NCBI RefSeq assembly: GCF_011752995.1
Contig: NZ_VWWL01000013.1
Location: 124,001 to 188,000, forward strand
Length of the DNA: 64,000 nucleotides
Direction: 5' to 3'
Source of the DNA: Burkholderia sp. Ax-1724
GTDB taxonomy: Bacteria > Pseudomonadota > Gammaproteobacteria > Burkholderiales > Burkholderiaceae
The notes under the pieces are model-generated. The model worked only from the letters and a program-made list of their open reading frames with translations, had not been told where the DNA came from and did no database searches. Position numbers and translations under genes: made by a program. Below are positions 17,031 through 25,772 of the stretch, piece after piece (position 1 is the first letter of the stretch; each line of letters starts with the position of its first letter).

Positions 17031-17996
17031 TCAGCCGGCCCGCGCCTCGTCGGGCGCTTCCGCCGCGAGGCGCGCGGCAAGCCGGTCGCGCAATTGCAGA
17101 TAGGCGTCGGCAAGCGTCTTCTCGCTCGTGTCGAAGCTCATGTCGGCACGCCCGTATAGTTCGGCGCGGCCCGCGAGGATACGTTTCAGGTCGTCCATCG
17201 CCTCGTTGTTGCCCGACATCGGCCGCAGATCGCCCTGCGCGACGACGCGGCGCATATGCTCCTCGGGCGTCGCCTGTAGCCATACCGTGAAGCAGTGCGA
17301 CAGCAGCGCATTGAAGGTGCCCGACTCCGACACGAGCCCGCCCGGCGACGCGATCACCGCGCGCTCGTGCTCCTCGATCACGGCGTCGAGCGCGCGCTGT
17401 TCGTAGCGCCGGTAAGCGCTCGCGCCGTACAGCGAATGAATCTCCGACGGCGGACAGCCCGCAAGCTGTTCGATCACGCGCGTCAGCTCGATGAACGGCA
17501 CCTTGCGCTCCTGGGCAAGCATGCGCCCGAACGTCGATTTGCCCGCGCCGCGCAGGCCGATCAGCGCGATGCGGTGCTTGCGGTGCGGATCGCGCGGCGC
17601 CTGCGCGAACATCTCGGCCAGCGCCGCGCGCGCGCGTTGCAGCGCCGCCTGGTCGCGTCCTTGCAGCAATTCGCGAATCAGCAGCCATTCGGCGGACGCC
17701 GTGGTTTCGTCGCCGACCACTTCGGCGAGCGAGCAGTTCAGCGTGGCCGCAAGCTGCCGCAGCACGAGCACCGAGGCATTGCCGAGGCCCGATTCCAGAT
17801 TCGCGAGATGCCGCTCCGAGAGGCCGGTTTCGGCCGCGAGCGTCTTGCGGGTCATGCCGCGGCGCGCGCGCAGCAGGCGCACGCGCTCGCCCATCGCGGT
17901 CAGAAACGGATCGCGCTCTTCACGCTCGCCGCGCTCGGCGCGAGCCGGGTCGGCGGCGGCTTCATCCAGCGGTGCGGCGGAGTATTTTCGATTCAT
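17031..17996 (-). CDS. boxR: BoxR/BzdR-type benzoyl-CoA-sensing repressor
   Basis: Transcription regulator of the BzdR/BoxR type: an N-terminal Xre-like helix-turn-helix (about residues 35-95) is fused to a shikimate-kinase-like domain (about 140-310). In studied homologues that domain binds benzoyl-CoA as the inducer. The P-loop GLRGAGKST is intact at about residues 147-155, as in homologues where it no longer serves catalysis. The length of 321 residues fits. The ATG at 17996 is the first sensible start. It lies upstream of and in line with boxC-boxB-boxA and divergent from the bclA side, so it is well placed to control both. Confidence 0.9.
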   Translation of the reverse strand: MNRKYSAAPLDEAAADPARAERGEREERDPFLTAMGERVRLLRARRGMTRKTLAAETGLSERHLANLESGLGNASVLVLRQLAATLNCSLAEVVGDETTASAEWLLIRELLQGRDQAALQRARAALAEMFAQAPRDPHRKHRIALIGLRGAGKSTFGRMLAQERKVPFIELTRVIEQLAGCPPSEIHSLYGASAYRRYEQRALDAVIEEHERAVIASPGGLVSESGTFNALLSHCFTVWLQATPEEHMRRVVAQGDLRPMSGNNEAMDDLKRILAGRAELYGRADMSFDTSEKTLADAYLQLRDRLAARLAAEAPDEARAG

Positions 17997-18031
17997 GTTT
18001 TGCGACCTCGATACTTCGATATATGTACTAT

Positions 18032-18064
18032 AGTGCTTGACACGCACTAGATGAACAGTTTAAT
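18032..18064 (+). promoter_or_regulatory. Promoter/operator of the DUF4863-bclA unit
   Basis: A near-consensus promoter: TTGACA (18037-18042), 16-bp spacer, TTTAAT (18059-18064). The -35 hexamer sits inside an inverted repeat, AGTGCttgacacGCACT (18032-18048). The AGTGC arm matches the AGTGCA motifs in front of boxC. A repressor bound here would block RNA polymerase directly. BoxR is the obvious candidate (inference). Confidence 0.6.
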
Positions 18065-18222
18065 TTTCATCAAAAGCCGCTTCAACTACAAACGCTCACG
18101 AAATATCAGAACACCGCCGGCTGGCCCGGCGGCGTAACGGAGACAGCGCGGCAGCACGCATGCAGCAAAGTTCCGGCGGTGGAACGTCTGCCCTGCGTAA
18201 ACGCGCTTTTCTGGAGGCTCGC

Positions 18223-18690
18223 ATGTCCCCGCAAGAATTCCAGCACCTGATCGCCGGCGTAACGGCACAACTTGACGGGCGCCCGCTCGACGCGTCGCTC
18301 GCGGCCTGGCTGAACGCCACCTGGCCGGCCGGCAGCACGACTTTCCGCGAACTCGCCCAGGCCTGCCGCGACGGCGTCGCCGAAGGCTGGCTGTGCAACC
18401 GCGAAGCGGGCGGCATCCGCTACGGGCGCATCTTCAAGGCGCTGCCCGAGACCCACGGCTTTTCCGTCGACGTCGTCGCGATGCAGGACATCGCCGGTCC
18501 GCACCATGTGCATCCGCACGGCGAAATCGATCTGATCATGCCACTCACCGAGGGCGCGACGTTCGACGGCCATCCGGCCGGCTGGTGCGTGTACGGCCCC
18601 GGCTCCGCGCATCGTCCGACGGTCGCGAACGGTCGGGCGCTCGTGCTGTATCTGCTGCCGCAAGGCGCGATCGAATTCACCGCGACATAA
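18223..18690 (+). CDS. DUF4863 / PnbB-like cupin-type protein
   Basis: A 155-residue protein of the DUF4863 family, whose characterised relative is 4-hydroxylaminobenzoate lyase (PnbB). The centre carries a cupin-like metal motif (HHVHPHGEIDLIM, about residues 103-115) and a later SAHRPTV. The ATG at 18223 has TGGAGG 6 bp upstream, so an ATG at 18160 is rejected. It is the first gene after the operator-promoter at 18032-18064 and precedes bclA. Its place in a benzoate cluster argues for a role on benzoate or its CoA ester, possibly on a substituted benzoate. The true substrate is unknown. Confidence 0.75.
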   Translation: MSPQEFQHLIAGVTAQLDGRPLDASLAAWLNATWPAGSTTFRELAQACRDGVAEGWLCNREAGGIRYGRIFKALPETHGFSVDVVAMQDIAGPHHVHPHGEIDLIMPLTEGATFDGHPAGWCVYGPGSAHRPTVANGRALVLYLLPQGAIEFTAT

Positions 18691-18821
18691 AACCGCCGGC
18701 GCGACGGCACAAGCCATAGCGGCAGCAACGTCAGCGCGGCGCATGGCGACGCGAGCATCAGGCATCGAGCGGATCACGAGCGCCAAACAGCCGGACCGCG
18801 CCCACCGATGGAGGAGACAAT

Positions 18822-20435
18822 ATGGAAGCCCCGCTGGAAACGAGCGCGCGAACGAGTGCGCATCAGGCGGCCGCGCCGCCACCCCCGCTCTTCAATTTCG
18901 CGCGCTATCTGTTCGAACTGAACGAGGCGCGCGCGAACAAGCCTGCCTATATCGACGACACGCACACACTGACTTACGGCGAACTCGAACAACGCGCGCG
19001 ACGTTGCGCGAGCGCCCTGCGAACGCTCGGCGTGCATCCCGAGGAACGCGTGCTGCTCGTGATGCTCGATACCGTGTCGCTGCCGGTCGCATTTCTCGGC
19101 GCGCTCTACGCCGGCATCGTGCCGGTCGTCGCGAACACGCTGCTGAGCGCCGCCGACTATACGTACATGCTCACGCATAGCCACGCGCGCGCGGTGATCG
19201 TGTCGGCGGCCTTGTTGCCGAACGTCGCGCAGGCGCTCGAAAGCATCGATCAAGACGGCTGCCAGTTGATCGTCTCGCAGCCGGAGCCGTCGGCGGATAC
19301 GGCGCCCACTACCTCGCTCGACGCGCCCCGCTTCGAAGACCTGCTCGACGCCGCGCCACCCGCCCTCAAAGGCTGCGCCAACAGTGGCGACGACATCGCC
19401 TTCTGGCTCTACTCCTCGGGCTCGACCGGCAAGCCGAAAGGCACAGTCCACACGCATGCGAACCTGTACTGGACCGCCGAGCTGTATGGCAAGCCGGTGC
19501 TCGGCATCGTCGAGAGCGACGTGGTGTTTTCGGCGGCCAAGCTGTTCTTCGCCTACGGGCTCGGCAATGCGCTGACCTTTCCGCTGTCGGTCGGCGCGAC
19601 CGCGATCCTGATGGCCGAGCGCCCCACCGCCGACGCGATCTTCGCGCGCCTCGTCAAGCATCGTCCGACCGTGTTCTGCGGCGTGCCGACGCTCTATGCG
19701 AGCATGCTCGTCTCGCCGAATCTGCCCGCGCGCGCCGAGGTCGCGATACGCGTATGCGCGTCGGCGGGCGAGGCGTTGCCGCGCGACGTCGGCGAGCGTT
19801 TCACCGCGCACTTCGGCGCCGAGATTCTCGACGGCATCGGCTCGACCGAAATGCTGCACATCTTCCTGTCGAATCGCCCGGGCGAAGTCGAATACGGCAC
19901 GACGGGACGCCCGGTGCCGGGCTACGAGGTCGAGTTGCGCGACGAAGCCGGGCAGCCGGTGCCCGATGGCGAAGTCGGCGATCTGTACATCAAGGGGCCG
20001 AGCGCGGCGCTCATGTACTGGAACAATCGCGAGAAATCGCGCGCGACGTTTCTCGGCGAATGGATTCGCAGCGGCGACAAGTACCGGCGTCTCGCCAACG
20101 GCTGCTATGTCTACGCGGGCCGCAGCGACGACATGCTGAAGGTGAGCGGCCAGTACGTGTCGCCGGTCGAAGTGGAGATGGTGCTGGTCGAGCATCCGGC
20201 CGTGCTCGAAGCGGCGGTGGTCGGCGTCGATCACGGCGGGCTCGTGAAAACGCGCGCGTTCGTCGTCCTGAAGCGCGAGTTCGCACCGTCTGAGATACTC
20301 GCCGACGAACTGAAGGCCTTCGTCAAGGAACGGCTCGCGCCGCACAAGTATCCGCGCGACATCGTGTTCGCCGACGATCTGCCGAAAACCGCCACCGGCA
20401 AGATTCAGCGCTTCAAGCTGCGCGAACAGTCATAA
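18822..20435 (+). CDS. bclA: Benzoate-CoA ligase
   Basis: Adenylate-forming ligase that activates benzoate with ATP and CoA to benzoyl-CoA, the entry step of the box route. The 537 residues show the AMP-binding P-loop YSSGSTGKPKG near residues 197-207 and the benzoate-CoA-ligase-like FFAYGLGNALTFP. The adenine motif is DGIGSTEMLHIF, and the C-terminal hinge and catalytic lysine segment is LPKTATGKIQRFKLRE. The ATG at 18822 has GGAGGAG about 8 bp upstream. It is downstream of the DUF4863 gene and 19 bp before an alpha/beta hydrolase gene, probably one transcript. Confidence 0.95.
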   Translation: MEAPLETSARTSAHQAAAPPPPLFNFARYLFELNEARANKPAYIDDTHTLTYGELEQRARRCASALRTLGVHPEERVLLVMLDTVSLPVAFLGALYAGIVPVVANTLLSAADYTYMLTHSHARAVIVSAALLPNVAQALESIDQDGCQLIVSQPEPSADTAPTTSLDAPRFEDLLDAAPPALKGCANSGDDIAFWLYSSGSTGKPKGTVHTHANLYWTAELYGKPVLGIVESDVVFSAAKLFFAYGLGNALTFPLSVGATAILMAERPTADAIFARLVKHRPTVFCGVPTLYASMLVSPNLPARAEVAIRVCASAGEALPRDVGERFTAHFGAEILDGIGSTEMLHIFLSNRPGEVEYGTTGRPVPGYEVELRDEAGQPVPDGEVGDLYIKGPSAALMYWNNREKSRATFLGEWIRSGDKYRRLANGCYVYAGRSDDMLKVSGQYVSPVEVEMVLVEHPAVLEAAVVGVDHGGLVKTRAFVVLKREFAPSEILADELKAFVKERLAPHKYPRDIVFADDLPKTATGKIQRFKLREQS

Positions 20436-20454
20436 GTCATAAGGTGATCCATTC

Positions 20455-21324
20455 ATGCCGAACCCCGCAACGGCTGCCGCTCCCGCTACGCCCGCCCCCG
20501 CCGCCGGCGCGAGCCGCTTTGCCGAACTGCCCGCGAGCGCGGCGCATGACGCGTTGCGCATCGAGTATCGCTGGCTCAACGAACCGGCGGCCCAGCGCGC
20601 AGACGACACACCGCTCGCGCTGTTCCTGCACGAAGGACTCGGCTCGGTGTCGATGTGGCGCGACTGGCCGCAACGCTTGTGCGAACGGCTCGGCCTGCGC
20701 GGGCTCGTCTATTCGCGGCCGGGCTATGGACTCTCGACGCCGCGCGCGCCCCACGTGAAATGGCCGGTCGACTTCATGACCGAGCAGGCCCGCGACATTC
20801 TCCCCGCGCTGCTCGACGCGCTCGGCATCGATGCGCGGCAACGCCGGCGCATGTGGGTGATCGGCCATAGCGACGGCGGCTCGATCGCGCTGCTCTACGC
20901 GGCGCTGTATCCCGAGGCACTCGCGGGCGTGGTCGTGATGGCGCCGCATGTGTTCGTCGAAGACCTCTCGGTGGCCAGCATCGCGCAAACGAAGCAGCTC
21001 TACGAAACCACCGACCTGCGCGACAAGCTCGCGCGCCACCACGCCGACGTCGATTCGGCCTTCTATGGCTGGAACGATATCTGGCTGAATCCCGCGTTCA
21101 GACAGTGGCGCATTGTCGATACGCTCGCCTCGATTCGCCAGCCGCTGCTCGCGATCCAGGGCCACGACGACAACTACGGCACGATGGCGCAGATCGACAC
21201 GATCGCCGCACGCGTGCCGCATGCGCAGCTCGTCAAGCTCGCCGCCTGCGGGCACTCGCCGCATCGCGACGCACCGGCCCCGCTCGACGACGCGATCGCG
21301 GCATTCATCGCAGCACAGCGATAA
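20455..21324 (+). CDS. Alpha/beta hydrolase of the box cluster
   Basis: A 289-residue alpha/beta-fold hydrolase. The nucleophile elbow GHSDGG places the catalytic Ser at about residue 139, and the catalytic His is in CGHSPHRDAP near the C-terminus. A Ala/Pro-rich 20-residue N-terminal tail precedes the fold. It starts 19 bp after bclA. Similar hydrolases are common in box clusters, where a thioesterase or semialdehyde-lactone role has been suggested. The substrate is not known. The ATG at 20455 is used; no clear ribosome site distinguishes alternatives. Confidence 0.85.
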   Translation: MPNPATAAAPATPAPAAGASRFAELPASAAHDALRIEYRWLNEPAAQRADDTPLALFLHEGLGSVSMWRDWPQRLCERLGLRGLVYSRPGYGLSTPRAPHVKWPVDFMTEQARDILPALLDALGIDARQRRRMWVIGHSDGGSIALLYAALYPEALAGVVVMAPHVFVEDLSVASIAQTKQLYETTDLRDKLARHHADVDSAFYGWNDIWLNPAFRQWRIVDTLASIRQPLLAIQGHDDNYGTMAQIDTIAARVPHAQLVKLAACGHSPHRDAPAPLDDAIAAFIAAQR

Positions 21325-21506
21325 ACCGCGCGACGGAAGCAACCAACGCAACCGGCGCGGCCATCGACATCAGCACCAGCACAGGGCAGCGCCGCTTCCT
21401 TACCAATACTTCATAAAAATTACACGGATCGGCGATTATGCTGCGGCATCGCTGACCTCGGCACATCGATGCCCTGGCGTCCCTTCCTCACATTGGAGAG
21501 AGTGAC

Positions 21507-21857
21507 ATGCCCTTCGTGCCGAAGCTGAGTCGTGCATTGCCGTGCAAACGTTTGGCTCCCGGTTTGGCTCATGCTTTTGCGATCGTCTCGCTCTGCGCAC
21601 TCGGCACCGCATGCAGCCACGACGACCCACCCGCCGACACGAGCACGCTCGGCTCGACGACCGAACAGCGCGCCGCGCAAAGCGATAACAGCGCCGGCAC
21701 CAGCAGCTTTGCCGCCGCGCCGCCGGCCGCCCCCGCACCGGCGACGCTCACGATCCAGACTCCCGCGCCCCCCGCTTCCGACGCCGGCACGGCACTGTCC
21801 GCCGCCGATGCGTCGCGCGCGCCGCTCGCGAGCCCCGTCATCCACACCGTGGATTGA
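21507..21857 (+). CDS. Small Ala/Pro/Thr-rich lipoprotein, hypothetical
   Basis: A 116-residue protein with a signal peptide ending in the lipobox LGTAC (Cys about residue 36). A low-complexity Ala/Pro/Ser/Thr-rich remainder has no visible domain. TTGGAGAGAG precedes the ATG by a proper distance, which supports translation. The 180 bp before it are AT-rich near 21405-21440 (ACTTCATAAAAATTAC), a plausible promoter. It stands 105 bp ahead of the phospholipase C gene. It could be an envelope tether; I recognise no family. Confidence 0.6.
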   Translation: MPFVPKLSRALPCKRLAPGLAHAFAIVSLCALGTACSHDDPPADTSTLGSTTEQRAAQSDNSAGTSSFAAAPPAAPAPATLTIQTPAPPASDAGTALSAADASRAPLASPVIHTVD

Positions 21858-21962
21858 GTTCCGCGCCGCGCGCGGTGAGCGGCCACTCTTTCCGCGCGCG
21901 ACGCATCGTCACAGTGCATCTTCGCAGTGCACTTTCCTCCACCGAAGATCAAAGCCAGAACC

Positions 21963-24083
21963 ATGACCTCAAAAAATCGCCGTGATTTTCTGCGCTCGGC
22001 CGCGCAAGCCGCCGGTTCCTTCACCGCGTTGAGCATGCTGCCGCCCGGCATCCGCAACGCCCTCGCCATTCCGGCGAACAACTGCACCGGCACGATCCGC
22101 GACGTCGAGCACATCGTCGTGCTGATGCAGGAGAACCGCTCGTTCGATCATTACTTCGGCACGCTCAAGGGCGTACGCGGTTTCGGCGACACGCGTGCGA
22201 TCAACCTCGCGAGCGGCCAGCCGGTCTGGTATCAGCCGCTCACCACCGATGCCGCCGGCGCCAATTACGTGCTGCCGTTCCGTCCCACCGCGCCGAACCT
22301 CGGCCTGCAATTCCTGCAGGATCTCGCGCACGACTGGGGCACCACGCACGCGGCCTGGAACAACGGCCGCAACGATCAGTGGGTGCCCGCGAAAGGCGCG
22401 ACGACGATGGCCTACCTCACGCGCGAGGACATCCCGTTTCACTATCAGCTCGCCGACGCGTTCACGATCTGCGATGCGTATCACTGCTCGCTGATGGGCC
22501 CGACCGATCCGAACCGCTACTACATGTGGAGCGGCTGGGTCGGCAACGACGGCAGCGGCGGCGGCCCGGTGATCGACAATTCGGAACTCGGCTACGGCTG
22601 GTCGACCTACCCCGAGGTGCTGCAGAACGCCGGCATCTCGTGGAAGATCTATCAGGACATGGGCAACGGGCTCGACGCGAACGGCTCGTGGGGCTGGACG
22701 CAGAACGCGTACATCGGCAACTACGGCGACAACTCGCTGCTCTACTTCAACCAGTATCGCAACGCGCAGCCGGGCAACCCGCTCTACGACAACGCGCGCA
22801 CCGGCACCAACGCGGCGAACGGCGACGGCTATTTCGACATCCTCAAGCGCGACGTGCAGAACAACACGCTGCCGCAAGTCTCGTGGATCGTCGCGCCCGA
22901 AGCCTATTCGGAACATCCGAACTGGCCGTCGAACTACGGCGCGTGGTACATCGATCAGGTCCTGCAGATTCTCACGTCGAACCCCGAGGTGTGGAGCAAG
23001 ACCGTGCTGCTCATCAACTACGACGAGAACGACGGCTTCTTCGATCACCTCGCGCAGCCGTTCCCGGCGGCGTCGAGCGCGAACGGCCTGTCGACCGTCA
23101 GCATCACGCACGAAATCTATCCCGGCGATGCGAAGACGCCCGCCGCGCCGTACGGGCTCGGCCCGCGCGTGCCGATGCTGGTGGTCTCGCCGTGGTCGAA
23201 AGGCGGCTACGTCTGCTCGGAAACGTTCGACCACACCTCGGTGATCCGCTTCATCGAAAAGCGTTTCGGCGAACATCACAACCTCGGCGAATCGAACATC
23301 ACGCCGTGGCGTCGCGCGGTGTGCGGCGATCTGACCTCGGCCTTCAACTTCAGCAATCCGAACGCCAACCTGCCGTCGCTGCCGAGCACGACCTCGTACG
23401 TGCCGCCCGATCAGAACCGTCATCCGGATTACATCCCGCAGCCGCCCGCGGCCCAGGCCGTGCCGCAGCAGGAGCCCGGCGTGCGTCCCGCGCGCGCGTT
23501 GCCGTATGAACTGTTCGTGCGCGCCGACGAAGGCTCGAACGGCAAGCTGACGATGCGCTTCATCAATACCGGCCGCGCGGGCGCGGTGTTCCTCGTCTAC
23601 GTGACGAACGGCGCCGCCGCGCCGCTCAGCTATACGGTCGAAGCCGGCAAGCACCTGCAGGACACCTTGCCGCTCAACGCGGACGGCACCTACGACTTCA
23701 CCGTGCACGGTCCGAACGGCTTCCTGCGCCGCTTCGCGGGCAAGGTCGTCGCGCGCAGCAGCTGGTGGGAACGCAAGGAGATCGCGCAACCGGATATCGC
23801 CGAGGGTTACGACGTCGCCAACGGCAATCTGCAACTGCGTCTGGAAAACACGGGCAGCGCGCGTTGCCAGTTCATGATCGTCAATGCGTACGATCCGCAC
23901 AATGCGATCCGGCATTCGGTGCGCGGCGGCGATACCGATCAGCTATACCTCGATCTGCGCAACGCTCACGGCTGGTACGACCTGTCGATCACGGTCGACA
24001 CCGATGCATCGTTTGCGCGGCGCCTTGCCGGTCACGTGGAAACCGGCAAGAGCAGCATGAGCGATCCGGCTTTGGGTAGCTAA
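21963..24083 (+). CDS. plcN: Tat-exported phosphocholine-preferring phospholipase C
   Basis: A 706-residue phospholipase C of the bacterial acid-phosphatase/PlcH-PlcN superfamily, hydrolysing phosphatidylcholine-type lipids outside the cytoplasm. The N-terminus has a twin-arginine signal (NRRDFLRSAAQ). The catalytic start motif MQENRSFDHYFGTLKGVRGF is near residue 55, with further active-site stretches LINYDENDGFFDH and PWSKGGYVCSETFDHTSV. Two C-terminal DUF756-like beta domains follow from about residue 520 (YELFVRADEGSNGKLT and the GNLQLRLENTG repeat). The start at 21963 is the ATG just before the Tat motif. The symbol is by similarity to the non-haemolytic type, and which lipid is preferred is not provable here. 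Confidence 0.9.
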   Translation: MTSKNRRDFLRSAAQAAGSFTALSMLPPGIRNALAIPANNCTGTIRDVEHIVVLMQENRSFDHYFGTLKGVRGFGDTRAINLASGQPVWYQPLTTDAAGANYVLPFRPTAPNLGLQFLQDLAHDWGTTHAAWNNGRNDQWVPAKGATTMAYLTREDIPFHYQLADAFTICDAYHCSLMGPTDPNRYYMWSGWVGNDGSGGGPVIDNSELGYGWSTYPEVLQNAGISWKIYQDMGNGLDANGSWGWTQNAYIGNYGDNSLLYFNQYRNAQPGNPLYDNARTGTNAANGDGYFDILKRDVQNNTLPQVSWIVAPEAYSEHPNWPSNYGAWYIDQVLQILTSNPEVWSKTVLLINYDENDGFFDHLAQPFPAASSANGLSTVSITHEIYPGDAKTPAAPYGLGPRVPMLVVSPWSKGGYVCSETFDHTSVIRFIEKRFGEHHNLGESNITPWRRAVCGDLTSAFNFSNPNANLPSLPSTTSYVPPDQNRHPDYIPQPPAAQAVPQQEPGVRPARALPYELFVRADEGSNGKLTMRFINTGRAGAVFLVYVTNGAAAPLSYTVEAGKHLQDTLPLNADGTYDFTVHGPNGFLRRFAGKVVARSSWWERKEIAQPDIAEGYDVANGNLQLRLENTGSARCQFMIVNAYDPHNAIRHSVRGGDTDQLYLDLRNAHGWYDLSITVDTDASFARRLAGHVETGKSSMSDPALGS

Positions 24084-24120
24084 ACGGCGGCTCGACGTCA
24101 CGCGAGTCCCGCGGTAAAAA

Positions 24121-24162
24121 CAACGGCCGCTGCGATCGATGTCGCAGCGGCCGTTGTTTTAT
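24121..24162 (+). terminator. Strong intrinsic terminator of the plc gene
   Basis: A 15-bp perfect stem (24121-24135 with 24142-24156) with a 6-base loop is followed by GTTTTATT. AAAAA lies on the other side, so it may also stop leftward transcription from the convergent gene at 24233. Confidence 0.93.
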
Positions 24163-24232
24163 TGGGCCTGCCGATTGCCGATTACCGATGCACGCACGCG
24201 CCTAACCGGGCGCGTAGATCGGCGCGCCCTGC

Positions 24233-24613
24233 CTACGATTCGAAATCGAGCCCGCCGAGCAGCGCGACCGGTTCGCCCTGCGTATGCGTGAGGAAATCGA
24301 GTTCGCGCGCCTGGGTCCACGCCTTGAGCTTGCGCGGCAGCGCGGCGAGATAGCCGGCGAAGCGCGCCGCACCCTGCTCGCCCATCAGTCGTTCGATTTC
24401 GTCGCTGTCCCAGGTCAGGTAAAGATTCAGCGGATGCGCGTAGTGACCGAGTTCATCGAGCGGCGTCGCATGAATCCGCACGCGGGTCGGCTGACCGTGC
24501 CCGCCATACGGCAGCACTTCGGTATGCACGGTCTTCGCGAAACATGCGCCGATCGCCTCGGCGATGCGCGGCGCGAACTCCTTGTCGAAACGAACGGCGC
24601 TTTCCGGACGCAT
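24233..24613 (-). CDS. Conserved hypothetical protein (possibly DUF5594)
   Basis: A 126-residue soluble-looking protein. It has a mixed alpha/beta pattern without signal peptide (RFDKEFAPRIAEAIGACFAKTVHTEVLP, then RVRIHATPLDEL and LNLYLTWDSDEIERLMG). It resembles a Burkholderia-restricted family I associate with DUF5594, but that is from memory and uncertain. The ATG at 24613 has GGAG 6 bp upstream. It is convergent with the phospholipase C gene and divergent from a glycosyltransferase gene. Confidence 0.6.
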   Translation of the reverse strand: MRPESAVRFDKEFAPRIAEAIGACFAKTVHTEVLPYGGHGQPTRVRIHATPLDELGHYAHPLNLYLTWDSDEIERLMGEQGAARFAGYLAALPRKLKAWTQARELDFLTHTQGEPVALLGGLDFES

Positions 24614-24896
24614 CCAGGTCTCCGATGTCGTGCGTAGTGGGACTGGGCATCGTAGCACGCGGGTCGGTGCGGACTCGCGTGCAGGCGCTCGTGTTCAGGG
24701 GCGTTGGCTACGTCCGGGGAAGCGCGGCCCCCGCGCCCTATCGCATGTACCCCCTCGCACCGCAGCGATCGACTCAACGTTTTGCGACAACTCCTGTGCG
24801 ATTACGGCCCTTTACGTCAGACCTGTGCCGCGCGCGTCTAACCTCCAGAGAGGCCACCAGGCTGGTCGTGCCAGATGATTTTTCCACGGATGGCTT

Positions 24897-25763
24897 ATGA
24901 GCAAGGCAAGGTTCGCATCGTTCTGGCACGGCCCGGAACTCTCCCCTTACGAAGTCGCGTGTCTGCAATCGTTCACCCTCTATGGCAGCGAGGTCGCGCT
25001 TTATAGCTACGAGCCGATCGCCAATCTGCCGCCCGGCGTGAGCGCGAAAGACGCGCGCGCGATTCTGCCTCCCGACACGCTGAACGCCTTTCCGATTCAA
25101 GGCGTGCCGTCGATGGCGCATTTCACCGACTATTTCCGCTTCGCGATGTTCACGAAGACCGACGAAATCTGGGTCGACACGGACATGCTGCTGCTGCGCG
25201 ATTTCGATCTCAACGCGAAGGGCGACCTGATCGGCAAGGAAACGCCGTCCAGCATCTGCACGGCGATACTGCGGCTCGATCCCGACTCGCCGCGTCTGTA
25301 CGAACTGCTCAAGCGAGTCAAGGCGATGCAGGGCACCGAAATCAAATGGGGCGACACCGGCCCGCGCCTGCTGACCGCGGTCTACGGCGTCAAGGCCGGC
25401 TTGCCCGAGAGCCTGTTCTACCCGGTCCACTTCGACGATTACTACAAGCCGTTCCTGCCGCGCCATTTCGAGGAATGCGCGGCGCTGTGCTCCGACGCGT
25501 ACACGCTGCACCTGTGGAACAACCGCGTCGTGAAGATGGCGCTCTTCAAGCGTATCGGTCCGCCTGCCGGTTCGTTCCTGCATCACGTGTTCGAGCAGAG
25601 CGGCGCGAACCGCCGGTTTGGCGAATTCTATCCGGCCAACGTGATGCAGACGATGATCGACAACGCGGTGCAGAAAGTCGGCCGCGATGAAGGCGTACGC
25701 AAGCTGCTGCGCGTCGGCGTGCCGATGCTCAGGACCGCGCTCGGGCGCAAGCTCGGCGCATAG
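24897..25763 (+). CDS. DXD-type glycosyltransferase (GT32-like)
   Basis: A 288-residue cytoplasmic glycosyltransferase. The motif WVDTDMLLLRDF (about residues 92-103) is the metal-binding DxD region of GT32 / Gly_transf_sug enzymes, which transfer a hexose to a glycan or lipid. The preceding AHFTDYFRFAMF is the usual nucleotide-sugar helix. A LHLWNNR segment near residue 205 also fits the family. There is no signal peptide. It stands alone, convergent with a LysR gene, so the acceptor cannot be read from context. The ATG at 24897 is used, although its ribosome site is weak. Confidence 0.78.
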   Translation: MSKARFASFWHGPELSPYEVACLQSFTLYGSEVALYSYEPIANLPPGVSAKDARAILPPDTLNAFPIQGVPSMAHFTDYFRFAMFTKTDEIWVDTDMLLLRDFDLNAKGDLIGKETPSSICTAILRLDPDSPRLYELLKRVKAMQGTEIKWGDTGPRLLTAVYGVKAGLPESLFYPVHFDDYYKPFLPRHFEECAALCSDAYTLHLWNNRVVKMALFKRIGPPAGSFLHHVFEQSGANRRFGEFYPANVMQTMIDNAVQKVGRDEGVRKLLRVGVPMLRTALGRKLGA

Positions 25764-25772
25764 CCGCCCGTC

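Noticed and set aside
21969..23915. A 648-codon minus-strand frame
   Set aside because: It is antisense to the phospholipase C gene, which has a Tat signal and catalytic motifs.
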